This document shows, piece after piece, positions 34,090 to 43,199 of a stretch of DNA of 64,000 bases. Both the position numbers and the translations under genes were made by a program. The DNA lies in contig CAWHKD010000014.1 in NCBI GenBank assembly GCA_963829845.1, forward strand, positions 1-64,000, written 5' to 3'. The stretch comes from Gaiellasilicea sp963829845 (GTDB taxonomy: Bacteria > Actinomycetota > Thermoleophilia > Gaiellales > Gaiellaceae). The notes under the pieces were generated by a model. That model had not been told where the DNA came from and made no database searches. It saw only the letters and a program-made list of their open reading frames with translations. Every line of letters begins with the position of its first letter. The stretch's first letter is position 1.

Positions 34090-35492
34090 TATCCGATCGC
34101 AGGCGTCGGGGTCTCTCCGGTCTCGTCGCGGTCGAGCTCGGGCGGGTCGAGCTTCGCGTAGCGGCGCATCAGCCAGATGTCGAGCACGAGCAGCAGCAGG
34201 TAGAGGGAGACGAACACGGCGATGCTGAACCCGAGCATGGTCGAGGAGACCGACGGCGAGTGCGCGTCGGCGGTCTTGAGCAGCCCCTGCACGATCCACG
34301 GCTGCCGGCCCATCTCGGTCAGGACCCAACCCGCCGTCGCGGCGACGTACGGAAACACCATCGCGACGATCGCCGTCCGGAGGAACCAGCGCGCCCGCTC
34401 GAGCTTCTGCTTCCAGTAGAGCCAGGCGCCGACGACCGCCACGAGGAACATCAGCACCCCCATGAAGGCCATCACCCGCATCGACCAGTAGATGACGCGC
34501 ACGTTCGGCATGTAGTTGCCGGGGCCGTACTCGCTCTGCTCCTGCTGCTGGAGCGGAGTGAGGCCCTGCACCTCACCGTCGAACGAGCCGGTAGCCATGT
34601 ACGAGAGGAGTCGCGGGATCGTGATCGAGAAGCTGGGGGTTTGATCGTCCTCGGTGAACCCGCCGATCTGGAAGAGCGAGAAGCCGCAGGGCTGGCAGGT
34701 GTCCCACTGCGCCTCGGAGGCGGCGATCTTCATGCTCTGCGCGCTCGTCACGGCCTCGCCGAAGCGGTTGCCGACGACGAGCTGGAGCAGCGTGGCAGGC
34801 ACCGCCACGATCAGCGCCAGCTTCGCCGCCTTGCGGAAGAGGTCGACGTCGCGGCCGCGCAGGAACTGCCAGCAGCAGACCCCCAGCATGACGATCGACC
34901 CGAAGATCAGGCCGGCGAGGATCGTGTGCACGTACGCGCGGAGTGCGAACCCGTTGGACAGAAGCGCCCAGACGCTGGTGAGGTGCGCCTCGCCGTCCAC
35001 GATCTTGTACCCGACAGGGCGCTGCATCCACGAGTTCGCGACCAGGATGAAGAACGCCGACAGCCACGATCCGGCCACGGCGATCCACAGCGTCGCCAGG
35101 TGCACGCGCGGCGACAGGCGGTTCCAGCCGAAGATCCAGAGACCGAGGAACGTCGCCTCGAGCATGAACGCTGCGAGCCCCTCGATCGCGAGCGGTGCGC
35201 CGAAGATGTTGCCGACGAACTTCGAGTAGACCGACCAGTTCATCCCGAACTGGAACTCCTGCACGAGGCCGGTGGCGACGCCGATCGCGAAGTTGATCAG
35301 GAAGAGCGTGCCGAAGAAGTGCGTCAGCCGCAGCCAGCGCTCGTCCTGCGTCCGGTACCACGCGGTCTGCATGACCGCGACGATCGGCCCCAGCCCGAGC
35401 GTCAGCGGCACGAAGAAGAAGTGGTAGATCGACGTCGTCGCGAACTGGATCCGCGCGAGGTCGACCGTCGTGATCGCGAGTGCAGTGTCCAC
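34086..35492 (-). CDS. cydA: Cytochrome bd ubiquinol oxidase subunit I
   Basis: A 468-residue intact protein from a GTG start. LARIQFATTSIYHFFFVPLTLGLG contains the heme-ligand His region, FLINFAIGVATGLVQEFQFGMNWSVYSKFVG and IEGLAAFMLEATFLGLWIFGWNRLS follow, and NSWMQRPVGYKI precedes the quinone-binding Q loop; the C-terminal quarter has VFPYVAATAGWVLTEMGRQPWIVQGLL (GRQPW motif). The Q loop is the short type. CydAB reduces O2 to water with quinol without pumping protons and works at low O2 or under nitrosative or sulfide stress. Operator copy 11 lies 52 nt upstream. Confidence 0.96.
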   Translation of the reverse strand: MDTALAITTVDLARIQFATTSIYHFFFVPLTLGLGPIVAVMQTAWYRTQDERWLRLTHFFGTLFLINFAIGVATGLVQEFQFGMNWSVYSKFVGNIFGAPLAIEGLAAFMLEATFLGLWIFGWNRLSPRVHLATLWIAVAGSWLSAFFILVANSWMQRPVGYKIVDGEAHLTSVWALLSNGFALRAYVHTILAGLIFGSIVMLGVCCWQFLRGRDVDLFRKAAKLALIVAVPATLLQLVVGNRFGEAVTSAQSMKIAASEAQWDTCQPCGFSLFQIGGFTEDDQTPSFSITIPRLLSYMATGSFDGEVQGLTPLQQQEQSEYGPGNYMPNVRVIYWSMRVMAFMGVLMFLVAVVGAWLYWKQKLERARWFLRTAIVAMVFPYVAATAGWVLTEMGRQPWIVQGLLKTADAHSPSVSSTMLGFSIAVFVSLYLLLLVLDIWLMRRYAKLDPPELDRDETGETPTPAIGY

Positions 35493-35544
35493 GCAGATGC
35501 CCTTCGTTCACCGCGATCCTTCGCGCGCCGGCCGGGCGGCCACA

Positions 35545-35561
35545 TCGTCCAGAGGGGATGA
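35545..35561. promoter_or_regulatory. Regulon operator, copy 11 (TCGTCC-N5-GGATGA)
   Basis: Same left-arm variant as copy 8. It lies between the divergent cydA (52 nt) and DUF1345 gene (34 nt), and so could control the cytochrome bd operon and its neighbour. Confidence 0.7.
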
Positions 35562-35595
35562 TTCACCTCGGTCGTCGCGGCCCGAGGATACGGCG

Positions 35596-36260
35596 ATGGA
35601 ACCCGTGCGCCGCGAGCCTGCGGCTGGCGAGGCGCGCTGGCCGATGGCGGGCGCGATCGTCGCCGCGATGGTCCTGACCGTGCTCCTGCCGGACGACGTT
35701 CGGCTGGGCCCGCAATGGGTGCTCCCGACGATCGAGGGCCTGCTGCTCGTCGCGGTGATCGCCGCCGATCCGCGCTCGGTCACGCGCCGCTCGCGAGAGC
35801 TTCGCGTGCTCTCGATCGGGCTCGTGTCCGTGCTCGTGATCGGGTCGCTGTGGTCGACGGTGCTGCTGATCGATGCATCTCATCCACGGCGGCCCGCAGA
35901 CGAACTCGGCCGGCGACCTGCTCGAGGCCGGCTCGGTCGTGTGGGTGTCGAACAACATCGCGTTCGCACTGCTCTACTGGGAGCTCGACGGCGGCGGCGC
36001 GGCGGAGCGCGCCTACCGCCCGCCGGCGCACCCGGACCTCGCGTTCCCGCAGCAGCTCAATCCGGGGATCGGCCCGCCCGGCGTGGCGCCCGCGGTTCAT
36101 CGACTACTTCTACCTCAGCTTCACCAACGCGACGGCGTTCAGCCCGACCGACGTGATGCCGCTCGTGCCGTGGGCGAAGGTCGCGATGGCGGTGCAGGCG
36201 GTGATCTCGCTCGGGATCCTCGGCCTCGTGATCGCACGGGCCGTCAACGTCTTCTCGTAG
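35596..36260 (+). CDS. DUF1345 family membrane protein (two frameshifts)
   Basis: Joined frames read MEPVRREPAAGEARWPMAGAIVAAMVLTVLLPDDVRLGPQWVLPTIEGLLLVAVIAADP, then LIHGGPQTNSAGDLLEAGSVVWVSNNIAFALLYWELDGGG, then FIDYFYLSFTNATAFSPTDVMPLVPWAKVAMAVQAVISLGILGLVIARAVNVF. The WVSNNIAFALLYWELDGGGP and FSPTDVMPLVPWAK motifs are DUF1345-type. Breaks near 35877 and 36096 fit one extra base each. About 220 residues, four or five helices. Divergent from cydA and sharing operator copy 11. Confidence 0.8.
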
Positions 36261-36298
36261 CCGCGGCCGATCTCGACGCCTGGTTCGTGCCCATCCGC

Positions 36299-36551
36299 CG
36301 ATCTCACGAAAGCCCCGCCAATCTCGTTCGATCCGAATGCCGATGCCGGCGAAGGCGATCTCCGGAGCCCTGACGGCGCGGACGAGGTCGGAACCAAGAG
36401 CGACTAAAGCAACAGAGATAGTTGTCGTCGCGCCGCCGTTCGCCTAGCTCCCTGGCGAGCGCCTACCCTTCTCTCCGGTAACACCCAGTTGCGACGCGCG
36501 CTCGTTGTCCACGCTGATGGAGTGCGTCTCGATGACGATCTCGACGCTCAT
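36299..36551 (-). pseudogene. Decayed histidine phosphatase family gene
   Basis: Reading leftward across three frames: MSVEIVIETHSISVDNERA, then ALARELGERRRDD, then SDLVRAVRAPEIAFAGIGIRI and RDWRGFREI. These align in order with the start of PhoE-type histidine phosphatases (ETHS-DNERG-ATGWLPG-LS-GRALARELGERRRDD-SDLARAVQTAEIAF). An in-frame stop (the TAG in the ATGCYRREG region) and frame changes interrupt it, and key residues are altered. Unlike the simple one-base breaks elsewhere, this shows substitutions as well, so it is a real remnant. It occupies most of the 366-bp gap 36261-36627; nothing else is seen there. Confidence 0.55.
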
Positions 36552-36627
36552 GGCAGTCGCATCATTGAACAGCTGTCAACGACAAGCAGCGCGGACTGCT
36601 CGGCCAGAACGAGCCTGACTCAGCTGC

Positions 36628-37122
36628 TCAGCTATTCGCTGTGGTGATCTTTGATTCGATGCGGTCGAGGCGCGCGTCCAGCTCGGTGACCGCCCGTCGT
36701 GTCTCGACCAGCGCGTCGAGGATGGCCTTGGCCTCGCGCTCAGCGTGCGCACGCGCGACCGCCTGCGCCTCTGCGTTGGCACGCTGGATCACGGTGCTTG
36801 TCACCCCTGCCGTGAGGAATGCGATGAAGGAGATGCCGATCACCATTTCGATGCTCCCGAGGACCATGCCCACGTCGGTCGTGGGCACGACATCTCCGTA
36901 ACCGACGGTCGTGACAGTTTGCAGCGCCCACCAGGTCGCCAAACCCAGGGAAGGGAAGTTGTCGGGATCGGCGATCCGCATCACGATCGCTCCGACGAAC
37001 GCCAGTCCGAAGAACGTGAGGGACAGGCCGAGGACGAGAGATCGCGAGTTGGCGATCCGCCGAACGTTGCGCTCGATGACGGAAAGCCTTTCCGGTGACG
37101 GCGTCAGGTCGTCCTTCGTCAT
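36628..37122 (-). CDS. Two-TM potassium channel family protein
   Basis: A 164-residue protein: first helix SLVLGLSLTFFGLAFVGAIVMRI, pore helix and filter ATWWALQTVTTVGYGDVVPTT with the TVGYGD selectivity motif at residues 72-77, second helix GSIEMVIGISFIAFLTAGVTSTVI, and a C-terminal coiled coil (EAQAVARAHAEREAKAILDALVETRRAVTELDARLDRIESKI) that probably assembles the tetramer. No ligand-binding RCK domain is present. Monocistronic. Confidence 0.9.
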   Translation of the reverse strand: MTKDDLTPSPERLSVIERNVRRIANSRSLVLGLSLTFFGLAFVGAIVMRIADPDNFPSLGLATWWALQTVTTVGYGDVVPTTDVGMVLGSIEMVIGISFIAFLTAGVTSTVIQRANAEAQAVARAHAEREAKAILDALVETRRAVTELDARLDRIESKITTANS

Positions 37123-37234
37123 ACACGTGGGTTCAACGACGCGGTCAGCTTCCCTCGCGCCGCACGCCCGCGCTCTCGGACTTAGCCCAACTGGGTCCTA
37201 GGCGTCTGCGACCGGTCCGCCTACCGTCGGCTCC

Positions 37235-37510
37235 GTGCCTTCCGACCATGTCACCATCGCGCTCGACGGCGCCGACGTCGTACTCAGCTGGGCGAGCCGC
37301 GACGCTCTGATGCAGCGGCTCCAGGAGATTCGTGAGACTCGCGAGATCCGGCTCAGCTTCACAGCCGTCGACGGGTCCCGCCCCGTCGAACTCAGCCCCG
37401 CGCAGCGCGCTGACCTCGTTGTCATCCTCGATGACTGGCCCGAAACGATGCCGGAAGACCTGCTCGAGTTCCGCAACGCGCTGATCGCCGACCTGCCCGG
37501 CAGCGAGTAG
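37235..37510 (+). CDS. Small hypothetical protein
   Basis: A 91-residue protein from GTG 37235: VTIALDGADVVLSWASRDALMQRLQEIRETREIRLSFTAVDGSRPVELSPAQRADLVVILDDW. The codon pattern and alternating strand/helix content favour coding on this strand over the longer opposite-strand frame. It has no recognised family. It sits between the K+ channel and SBF transporter genes. Confidence 0.55.
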   Translation: MPSDHVTIALDGADVVLSWASRDALMQRLQEIRETREIRLSFTAVDGSRPVELSPAQRADLVVILDDWPETMPEDLLEFRNALIADLPGSE

Positions 37511-37568
37511 CAGCAGCGCGTTCACCAGCGCCTCGGGCGGCTCCCCCAGGTCGGCGGCGACGGGTGGA

Positions 37569-38519
37569 TCACTCGTCACGTCGAAGTTGGCGGGGGCAGG
37601 CCTTCGCTTGCTGGCTGGTTGTTGCGTGGGTGTCCGATGGTGAAGCAGCGCGCCTCCACATCAGGACGAACAGGAGAACGATCGTGATGCCGACGGTGTT
37701 GAGGATCGTGATCGAGACCGTGACCAGCGGGTCGGCTGCAAAGGGATAAATCATCATCAGGAGCATCGGAGCGATGTTGCGTACCGCCGTGGTCGCCTCG
37801 GCCGCATGCCTGATTCCCACGTCTTTGACTCGAAGACTGGAAACGAGAAGGTAGCCACACCCGAGGCCAATGAATGGCCCGGCAAGGGCCGCGATGTAGC
37901 TCTCGGTGCCCCATTCCTCCACGAACAGATCCCAATACGCAACCAGCGTGAAGTTGAGATTGAAGAGCAGACACAGAATTGCAACCCGGACAGCCCACCG
38001 TGCCAGGGGCGGCGTCAGGTCGGGCCACCAGACCCTGAAGCCGCACCCGAGAACCACCGGCAGGAGCAAAAAGACCAGCAGTGGCCAAGCAACATCCCAG
38101 GCGGAGGTCTTGAGTTGCGCGTCAACCGCATCGATGGCGAGGGGCAAGCCGATGGGGAGGGCGATGATCGTTCCGGCGGTCAAGACCACCAACAGCGTGG
38201 TGGCAATGCTGACATCCGCCTTCGCTAACCGGGCCAGGATGGGAGCGAACGGCATACCCGCACACAGGGCTGCGACACAGAACCCGACCTTGATCTCGTC
38301 AGGAATGGACGAGGCTATCGTCAGCAAATAGCCGATGAACAGGAGCGGGATGATGACGAAATTGATCACCAACGCCCACACGGCGATCTTCCAATGGGCA
38401 AAGGCCTCTCCCAGCAGCTTGCCGACCGCAAGCCTGAGGCCCAACCCGAATGAGTTCAAGATCACGAAGAGCACCCCAAACCCGTTGATCAGGACGATCA
38501 CACTGGACTGAGTTGTCAT
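37569..38519 (-). CDS. Sodium-dependent bile acid symporter-like (SBF/BASS) transporter
   Basis: A 316-residue protein with about nine or ten helices. Signature stretches are LGLRLAVGKLLGEAFAHWKIAVWALVINFVIIPLLFIG, IKVGFCVAALCAGMPFAPILARLAKADVSIATTLLVVL (the crossover region), and GIRHAAEATTAVRNIAPMLLMMIYPFA. The substrate is unknown; members move organic anions with Na+. Its codon use is less GC-biased than neighbouring genes (many AT-ending codons such as TTG and AAG runs), a hint of acquisition. It lies 25 nt beyond the NDH-2 gene on the same strand. Confidence 0.82.
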   Translation of the reverse strand: MTTQSSVIVLINGFGVLFVILNSFGLGLRLAVGKLLGEAFAHWKIAVWALVINFVIIPLLFIGYLLTIASSIPDEIKVGFCVAALCAGMPFAPILARLAKADVSIATTLLVVLTAGTIIALPIGLPLAIDAVDAQLKTSAWDVAWPLLVFLLLPVVLGCGFRVWWPDLTPPLARWAVRVAILCLLFNLNFTLVAYWDLFVEEWGTESYIAALAGPFIGLGCGYLLVSSLRVKDVGIRHAAEATTAVRNIAPMLLMMIYPFAADPLVTVSITILNTVGITIVLLFVLMWRRAASPSDTHATTSQQAKACPRQLRRDE

Positions 38520-38543
38520 GTCGCTTTGTGATGTTCCATCCGG

Positions 38544-39810
38544 CTAGGCCTCGATGCTGATCCGGGCGGCGCGCTCGTGCGTGAAACCGGACCAGGTCCA
38601 GTTGATGAGCGCCTTCGCCCGATCCTCCCCGGTCGAGAGCAGCGCCAGATGGACGGCGCCCCACGCGAGAAATGCCGGCTCGCCCGTCATCGTCCGCCCG
38701 CGCGCGAGCTGCACGACCGCGGCGCCACGGCCGATCGTCGCCATCGTGCCCTTGTCGTGGTAGGCGAAGGGCTTCGTCTCCTTGCCCGCGACGAGCCGGG
38801 CGATGTTCTCCCCTGCCTGCTCTCCTGCCTGGAGCGCGACCGAGCCGAGCTGCGGCAGCACCTCGTCGGTCTTCGTGTCCGTGATCCAGGCGATGTCGCC
38901 GACCGGGAACACCTCCGGGTGGCCCGCCAGACTGAGATCCGGCTCGGCGCTGATGCGGTTGCCCCGCTGAAGCTCGAGCCCGAGCTCGCTGGCGATCGGG
39001 CTCGCCTTGAGACCGGCTCCCCAGACGAGCGTGTGCGCCTCCAGCACCTTCCCGGACTTGAGCGTGACGCGCGTCGGCTCGACGGACTCGACGATCTCGC
39101 CGAGGAGGACGTCGACGCCGAACTTCTCGAGCTCCTTCTTGGTGTACTCGCGGAGGTTCTCCTTGAACATCCCGAAGAGCTGCGGCGAGGCCTCGACGAG
39201 CGTGATCCGCGCGTGCTCCTTCGACATGTCCGGGTAGTCCTCGGCGAACGTGTTGTTGTAGAGCTCGGCCAGCGCGCCGGCGCTCTCGACCCCGGTGGGG
39301 CCGCCGCCGACGACGACGATGTGCAGTGCGCCGTCCTCGGCGAGCGAGTCGTCCTTGTCCGCGGCCTCCCACTTCTCCAGCACGTGGCTCTTCAGACGGA
39401 CGGCGTCGGCGAGCGTGTACATCGGGAACGCGTGCTCGGGCGCGCCGGAGGCGCCGAAGAAGTTGACCTCGGCGCCGAGCCCGAGCACGAGGTAGTCGTA
39501 GGTGAGCGGCTTCATCTCCGCGAACTGGACCTCGCGGCCTGGCGAGGTCGATCCCGGTGACCGAGTCGACGTGGACGCGGGCGTTCTTCTGATCGTCGAA
39601 GAGGTCGCGCAGCGGGTGCCCCACCTCCGCCGGCTCCAGCAGGCCGGTCGCGACCTGGTAGAGGAGCGGCTGGAACGTGTGGTAGTCGTGCTTGTCCACG
39701 ACCACGACGTCAACGTCCGCCTTCTTCAGCGCGCGCGCCGCACCCACGCCCGCGAAGCCACCGCCGAGAACCAGGACGCGCGGTCGCGCCGCCTGTTCGT
39801 CATCTGCCAT
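38544..39810 (-). CDS. ndh: Type II NADH dehydrogenase (NDH-2)-like flavoprotein (one frameshift)
   Basis: N-terminus RPRVLVLGGGFAGVGAARALKKADVDVVVVDKHDYHTFQPLLYQVATGLLEPAEVGHPLRDLF (FAD motif and YHTFQPLLYQ), then in the next frame LTYDYLVLGLGAEVNFFG, LHIVVVGGGPTGVESAGALAELYNNTF (NADH motif), LVWGAGLKASPIASELGLEL and PEVFPVGDIAWITD. The single break near 39540 fits one extra base. About 422 residues, the usual size. The C-terminal region ALINWTWSGFTHERAARIS is membrane-peripheral. Oxidises NADH to reduce quinone without pumping protons; paired with cytochrome bd it makes a short respiratory chain. ATG 39810 with GGAGGTGG; operator copy 12 is 50 nt upstream. Confidence 0.88.
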
Positions 39811-39860
39811 TTTCGCCACCTCCGGCCACCCAACCTAGGCGGGCGACTGTCGACGGAGCA

Positions 39861-39877
39861 TCATCCAGGGGGGATGA
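39861..39877. promoter_or_regulatory. Regulon operator, copy 12 (TCATCC-N5-GGATGA)
   Basis: Perfectly symmetric arms around AGGGG, 50 nt before the NDH-2 ATG. Its first TCA is the complement of the stop codon of the antiporter gene, as in copy 6. A -10-like TAGGTT lies about 25 nt downstream in the leftward direction. Confidence 0.75.
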
Positions 39878-41069
39878 TTCCCGGCTCCGCGAGCGCGGTG
39901 GCGATCAGCGGCAGGACGAGCACCGAGATCATCCCGGCGCCGATCAGCGACGTGCCGACGTCGCGGCCGATCGCTCCGCGCTCGATGCCGATCCCGACGA
40001 TCGCGACGATCAGCGGCAGGCCGGTGGCGCTGAAGACGGCGAGGCTGAGCGTCCGGCGCGGTCCCAGGTCGCGGAGCCAGAGCAGCGACGGCGCCCCGCG
40101 GACGACGAGGAAGAGCCCGAGGAAGAGCGCCGCCAGGCCGAGGCCCGCCGGCGTCAGCAGGCTGTCGAGGTCGAAGTTCATCCCCGTGACGACGAAGTAG
40201 ATCGGGACGAGGAAGCCGTAGCCGACGCCCTCGAGCCGCATCCGCACCGGTGCGGCGTCCGCGGTGCTCAGCGCCAGGCCGACGACGAGGCCGCCGGCGA
40301 ACGCGCCGAGCACGAAGTCGAAGCCCGCTTCGACCGAGAGGAAGACGAGCAGCGGCGAGCGTGAACACGGACAGACGCACGGCGGCCTGGCCCGTCGTGT
40401 GCACCGTCTGCTGGAGCACGCGGACGACGCCGCGGCGGGCGCGCGCGGAGCGCCGCCGCCGCCGCGAGCAGCACGATCACGCCGAAGACGAGGAGGAGCA
40501 CCGTCTCGGTGAGCGCGCCGTAGGCGCCGGTGAGGAAGATCGAGACGACGAGGATCGGCCAGAACTCGCCGGCGACGCCGGCGCCCAGGACCGCCGAGCC
40601 GAGCGTCGTCGGGAGCAGCTTGGCGTCGGCGAGGATCGGGACGAGGGTGCCGAGCGCCGTCGTGCTCAGCGCGACGCCGAGCAGCCAGCCCTCGGCGTCG
40701 ACGCCCGCCCCGTGCAGCGCGAAGCCGATGGCGATGCCGATCGCGATCGAGATCGCCCAGCCGGCCGTCCCGCGCACGAGCGATCGGCGGGCGACGCGGT
40801 GCTCGACGAGCTCGATCCCCGCGAAGAAGAACAGGAAGACGAGCCCGAAGTTGGCGAGAAAGTCGACGTAGGTGTCGATCTCCGCCAGGCCGAGCCCCTC
40901 CGGGCCGATCAGGATCCCGAGCAGGATCTCGAGCACGACCGTCGGGAGGATGATCCTGCTGTGCAGCCGCGAGAGAATCGCGCCGGCGCTGGCGGCGGCG
41001 AGGACGAGCACGAGCGAGCCCGCGTCCAGCTCGCGCCGCCGCCGCGGCCAGCGGGATCAGCTCGGTCAC
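39861..41069 (-). CDS. CPA2-type monovalent cation:proton antiporter (frameshifts)
   Basis: GTG start (VTELIPLAA), then VLAAASAGAILSRLHSRIILPTVVLEILLGILIGPEGLGLAEIDTYVDFLANFGLVFLFFFAGIELV, LLGVALSTTALGTLVPILADAKLLPT, and, after breaks, LLVFLSVEAGFDFVLGAFAGGLVVGLAL, LVPIYFVVTGMNFDLDSLLTPAGLGLAALFLG and ISVLVLPLIATALAEPGIIPPG. These are the hallmarks of NhaS/KefB-like Na+(K+)/H+ antiporters. About 400 residues, twelve helices. Breaks near 41036, 40440 and 40360 fit single insertions. The start overlaps the aldose epimerase stop by 4 nt; last gene of the operon. Confidence 0.85.
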   Translation of the reverse strand: MTELIPLAAAAARAGRGLARARPRRRQRRRDSLAAAQQDHPPDGRARDPARDPDRPGGARPGGDRHLRRLSRQLRARLPVLLRGDRARRAPRRPPIARARDGRLGDLDRDRHRHRLRAARGGRRRRGLAARRRAEHDGARHPRPDPRRRQAAPDDARLGGPGRRRRRRVLADPRRLDLPHRRLRRAHRDGAPPRLRRDRAARGGGGAPRAPAAASSACSSRRCTRRARPPCVCPCSRSPLLVFLSVEAGFDFVLGAFAGGLVVGLALSTADAAPVRMRLEGVGYGFLVPIYFVVTGMNFDLDSLLTPAGLGLAALFLGLFLVVRGAPSLLWLRDLGPRRTLSLAVFSATGLPLIVAIVGIGIERGAIGRDVGTSLIGAGMISVLVLPLIATALAEPGIIPPG

Positions 41070-41981
41070 GCGAGGAGCGTAGGCGTGATCCCCCACGTGC
41101 TGGTGAACGAGCGGCCCGGCTCGAGCCGGATCAGCGCCTCGCCGCTGCGGAACGCGTTCGGCGGGCAGGTCATCGGCTCGACCGCGATGCTGCGCCTGTC
41201 GACGTCCGGGAGCGGGTCGCCGGTGAACAGCATCACGTAGCCGTACGCTTCGTCCAGCCAGAGCGTCAGCCCGGCGCCCGTCCGGCGCAGCGGAGCTCGA
41301 CGCGGGCGACGCCGTCCTCGCGCTCGAGGTCGGTGAAGCAGTTGTCGAGCCGCGTCGCGCCGATCGCCCTCGGCTGCGGTGAAGTCGTACTCCGTGCCGT
41401 CGACTGCCGTCCGGCCGGTGGGAAGGCCGCGGTCGTCCGAGCGTCAGCACCGCTCGCGCCGGAGCCGTCAGGACGAGCGAGTCGACGGTCGGCGTCCCGA
41501 GAGTCAGGTACGGATGGAAGCCGCAGCCGTACGGGCACGGGTCCGGGCCGAGGTTCGTGGCCGTCGTCGCGACCGACAGGCCCTCGTCGGAGAGCGCGTA
41601 CTCGATCGCGAGGCGCGAGCGGAACGGGTAGCCGGGCTGCGGGTGGAGCACGTGCTCGAGCACGACCCGGCTCTGCTCGCGCTCGCCGATCCTCCAGCCG
41701 GCCCAGCGGACGAGGCCGTGGATCGCGTTGCGCGCCTCGAGCTCGTCGAGCGCCAGCTGCTGCTGCTCCCCGTCGAACTCGTAGGCGCCGTCCTCGATCC
41801 GGTTCGGCCACGGGATCAGCACCTGCCCGCGGCCGGAGGCGATCTGCCCGTCGGCGGGGTAGGCGTCGAGCAGCTCACGGCCGCCCGCGGAGTACGCCCG
41901 CAGGCCGCCGCCCACCTCGACGACGACGGCGCGCTGGTCGCCGTGGGTGATCTCGAACTGCTCGCCGGACGGAGAGAACAC
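41066..41981 (-). CDS. Aldose 1-epimerase family protein (frameshifts)
   Basis: Reads FEITHGDQRAVVVEVGGGLRAYSAGGRELLDAYP, GQVLIPWPNRIEDGAYEFDG (RIxxGxY motif), RNAIHGLVRWAGWRIGE (catalytic His region), PGYPFRSRLAIEYALSDEGLSV, CPYGCGFHPYLTLG (second catalytic His) and, after frame breaks between about 41440 and 41285, WLDEAYGYVMLFTGDPLPDVDRRSIAVEPMTCPPNAFRSGEALIRLEPGRSF. Interconverts alpha and beta anomers of sugars such as glucose. About 305 residues. Starts 3 nt after the MFS stop; stop overlaps the antiporter GTG. Confidence 0.88.
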
Positions 41982-41983
41982 GT

Positions 41984-43183
41984 CTACCCAGGCACCGGAC
42001 GCACAGAGGGTGCCGGACGCCGCCGAGCGACGACGAACGACCAGAGTCCCATCGCCGCCGCGATGAGCGCGGCGAACGCATAGATCGTCGGCAGCTCGAC
42101 ACCATTGTCCACCAAGGGGCCGACGCCGAAGGCCGCGATCCCGTACCCGAGCTGGTAGAAGGCGATCACACCGCCGGCGACCGCCGCCGAGACCGAGGGC
42201 AGCTCCTTCTGGCCGAAGCTGATCGTCAGCGGCAGCAGCGCCGAGCATCCCAACCCGGCAAGCCCGAACGCGAGGATGCCTGTCGCCGGCTCGTCCTCGG
42301 GCAGCAGAGCGATCAGCACGAACGCGCCCGCGAGCACGAACGGGAGGACGTGGTACGTCAACCGTGGCGGCACCTGCCGCTCGAGCGCGGCAAAGAGGAC
42401 GCGTCCCACGGTCACCATCCCCCAGAACGCCGTCAGCGCCAGCGAGGCCTCGGTGGTCGAGGAGCCGAGCTCGCTCGTCATGTCCAGCTGCGACCAGTTG
42501 CCGTTCAGCGTCTCGCAGATGCCGTAGAGGACGGCGAACCCCGCGTAGACCCAGAACCGCGCCGGCAGCGGCGGCTTGGCGCCGCCCGGGGCGGGCTCGC
42601 GCGCCGGGACTTGTAGCGGCAGCCGGAGGCTGACGAGCAGCAGCGCGAGCAGCATCGCCGCCGACGTCACCGGCATCCCCCACCAGAAGCCGAGCCCGAC
42701 GAAGATCGCGACGAACACCGGCGCCAGGACGGTCCCGAGCCCGAGGAGAGCGTTCAGGACGAGGATCGCGCGGTCGACGCCGGCGGGATGGAATGCGGCG
42801 GCAAAGATGTTCAGAGCCGGCACCGTGAGGCCGAAGCCGGCTCCGAGGCACGCTGTCGCAACCAGGAGCATCGCGTACGCGAGCGACTGGTCCGAGGTGA
42901 AGAACTGGCTGATGATGAGCAGGCTCATCGAGAGCAGCCCGGCGACGAGCCCGGCCAGGTAGACGCGCTTGATCCCGAAGCGATCGGCCAGCCGCGCGCC
43001 GAGCAGCGAGGCGGCGATCGCGGTGATCACCTGCGGCAGGAAGAGGGCCGCGTACTGGGTGCTCGAGAGGTCGTACTCGGCCGGGTCGGTGAGGATCGTG
43101 CTCGCGGCCGGGAACGTGACGAGCGCGATCCCCTGGACGATCCCCGCCCCGTAGACCGCGCTCGTCTCGGCCCTGCTAGCCAC
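41984..43183 (-). CDS. MFS transporter (sugar or drug porter type)
   Basis: A 399-residue intact protein with twelve helices. Features: VYGAGIVQGIALVTFPAASTILTDP at the N-terminus, LLGARLADRFGIKRVYLAGLVAGLLSM (loop 2-3 GxLADRFGxKR motif), ACLGAGFGLTVPALNIFAAAFHP and, in the C-terminal half, FWGMVTVGRVLFAALERQVPP. GTG 43183 with GAGAGG upstream. The substrate is not defined. In the operon it lies 17 nt after the MHS-type transporter and 3 nt before the epimerase, which suggests a sugar substrate. Confidence 0.85.
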   Translation of the reverse strand: MASRAETSAVYGAGIVQGIALVTFPAASTILTDPAEYDLSSTQYAALFLPQVITAIAASLLGARLADRFGIKRVYLAGLVAGLLSMSLLIISQFFTSDQSLAYAMLLVATACLGAGFGLTVPALNIFAAAFHPAGVDRAILVLNALLGLGTVLAPVFVAIFVGLGFWWGMPVTSAAMLLALLLVSLRLPLQVPAREPAPGGAKPPLPARFWVYAGFAVLYGICETLNGNWSQLDMTSELGSSTTEASLALTAFWGMVTVGRVLFAALERQVPPRLTYHVLPFVLAGAFVLIALLPEDEPATGILAFGLAGLGCSALLPLTISFGQKELPSVSAAVAGGVIAFYQLGYGIAAFGVGPLVDNGVELPTIYAFAALIAAAMGLWSFVVARRRPAPSVRPVPG

Positions 43184-43199
43184 GTCGTGCCTCTCGGAA

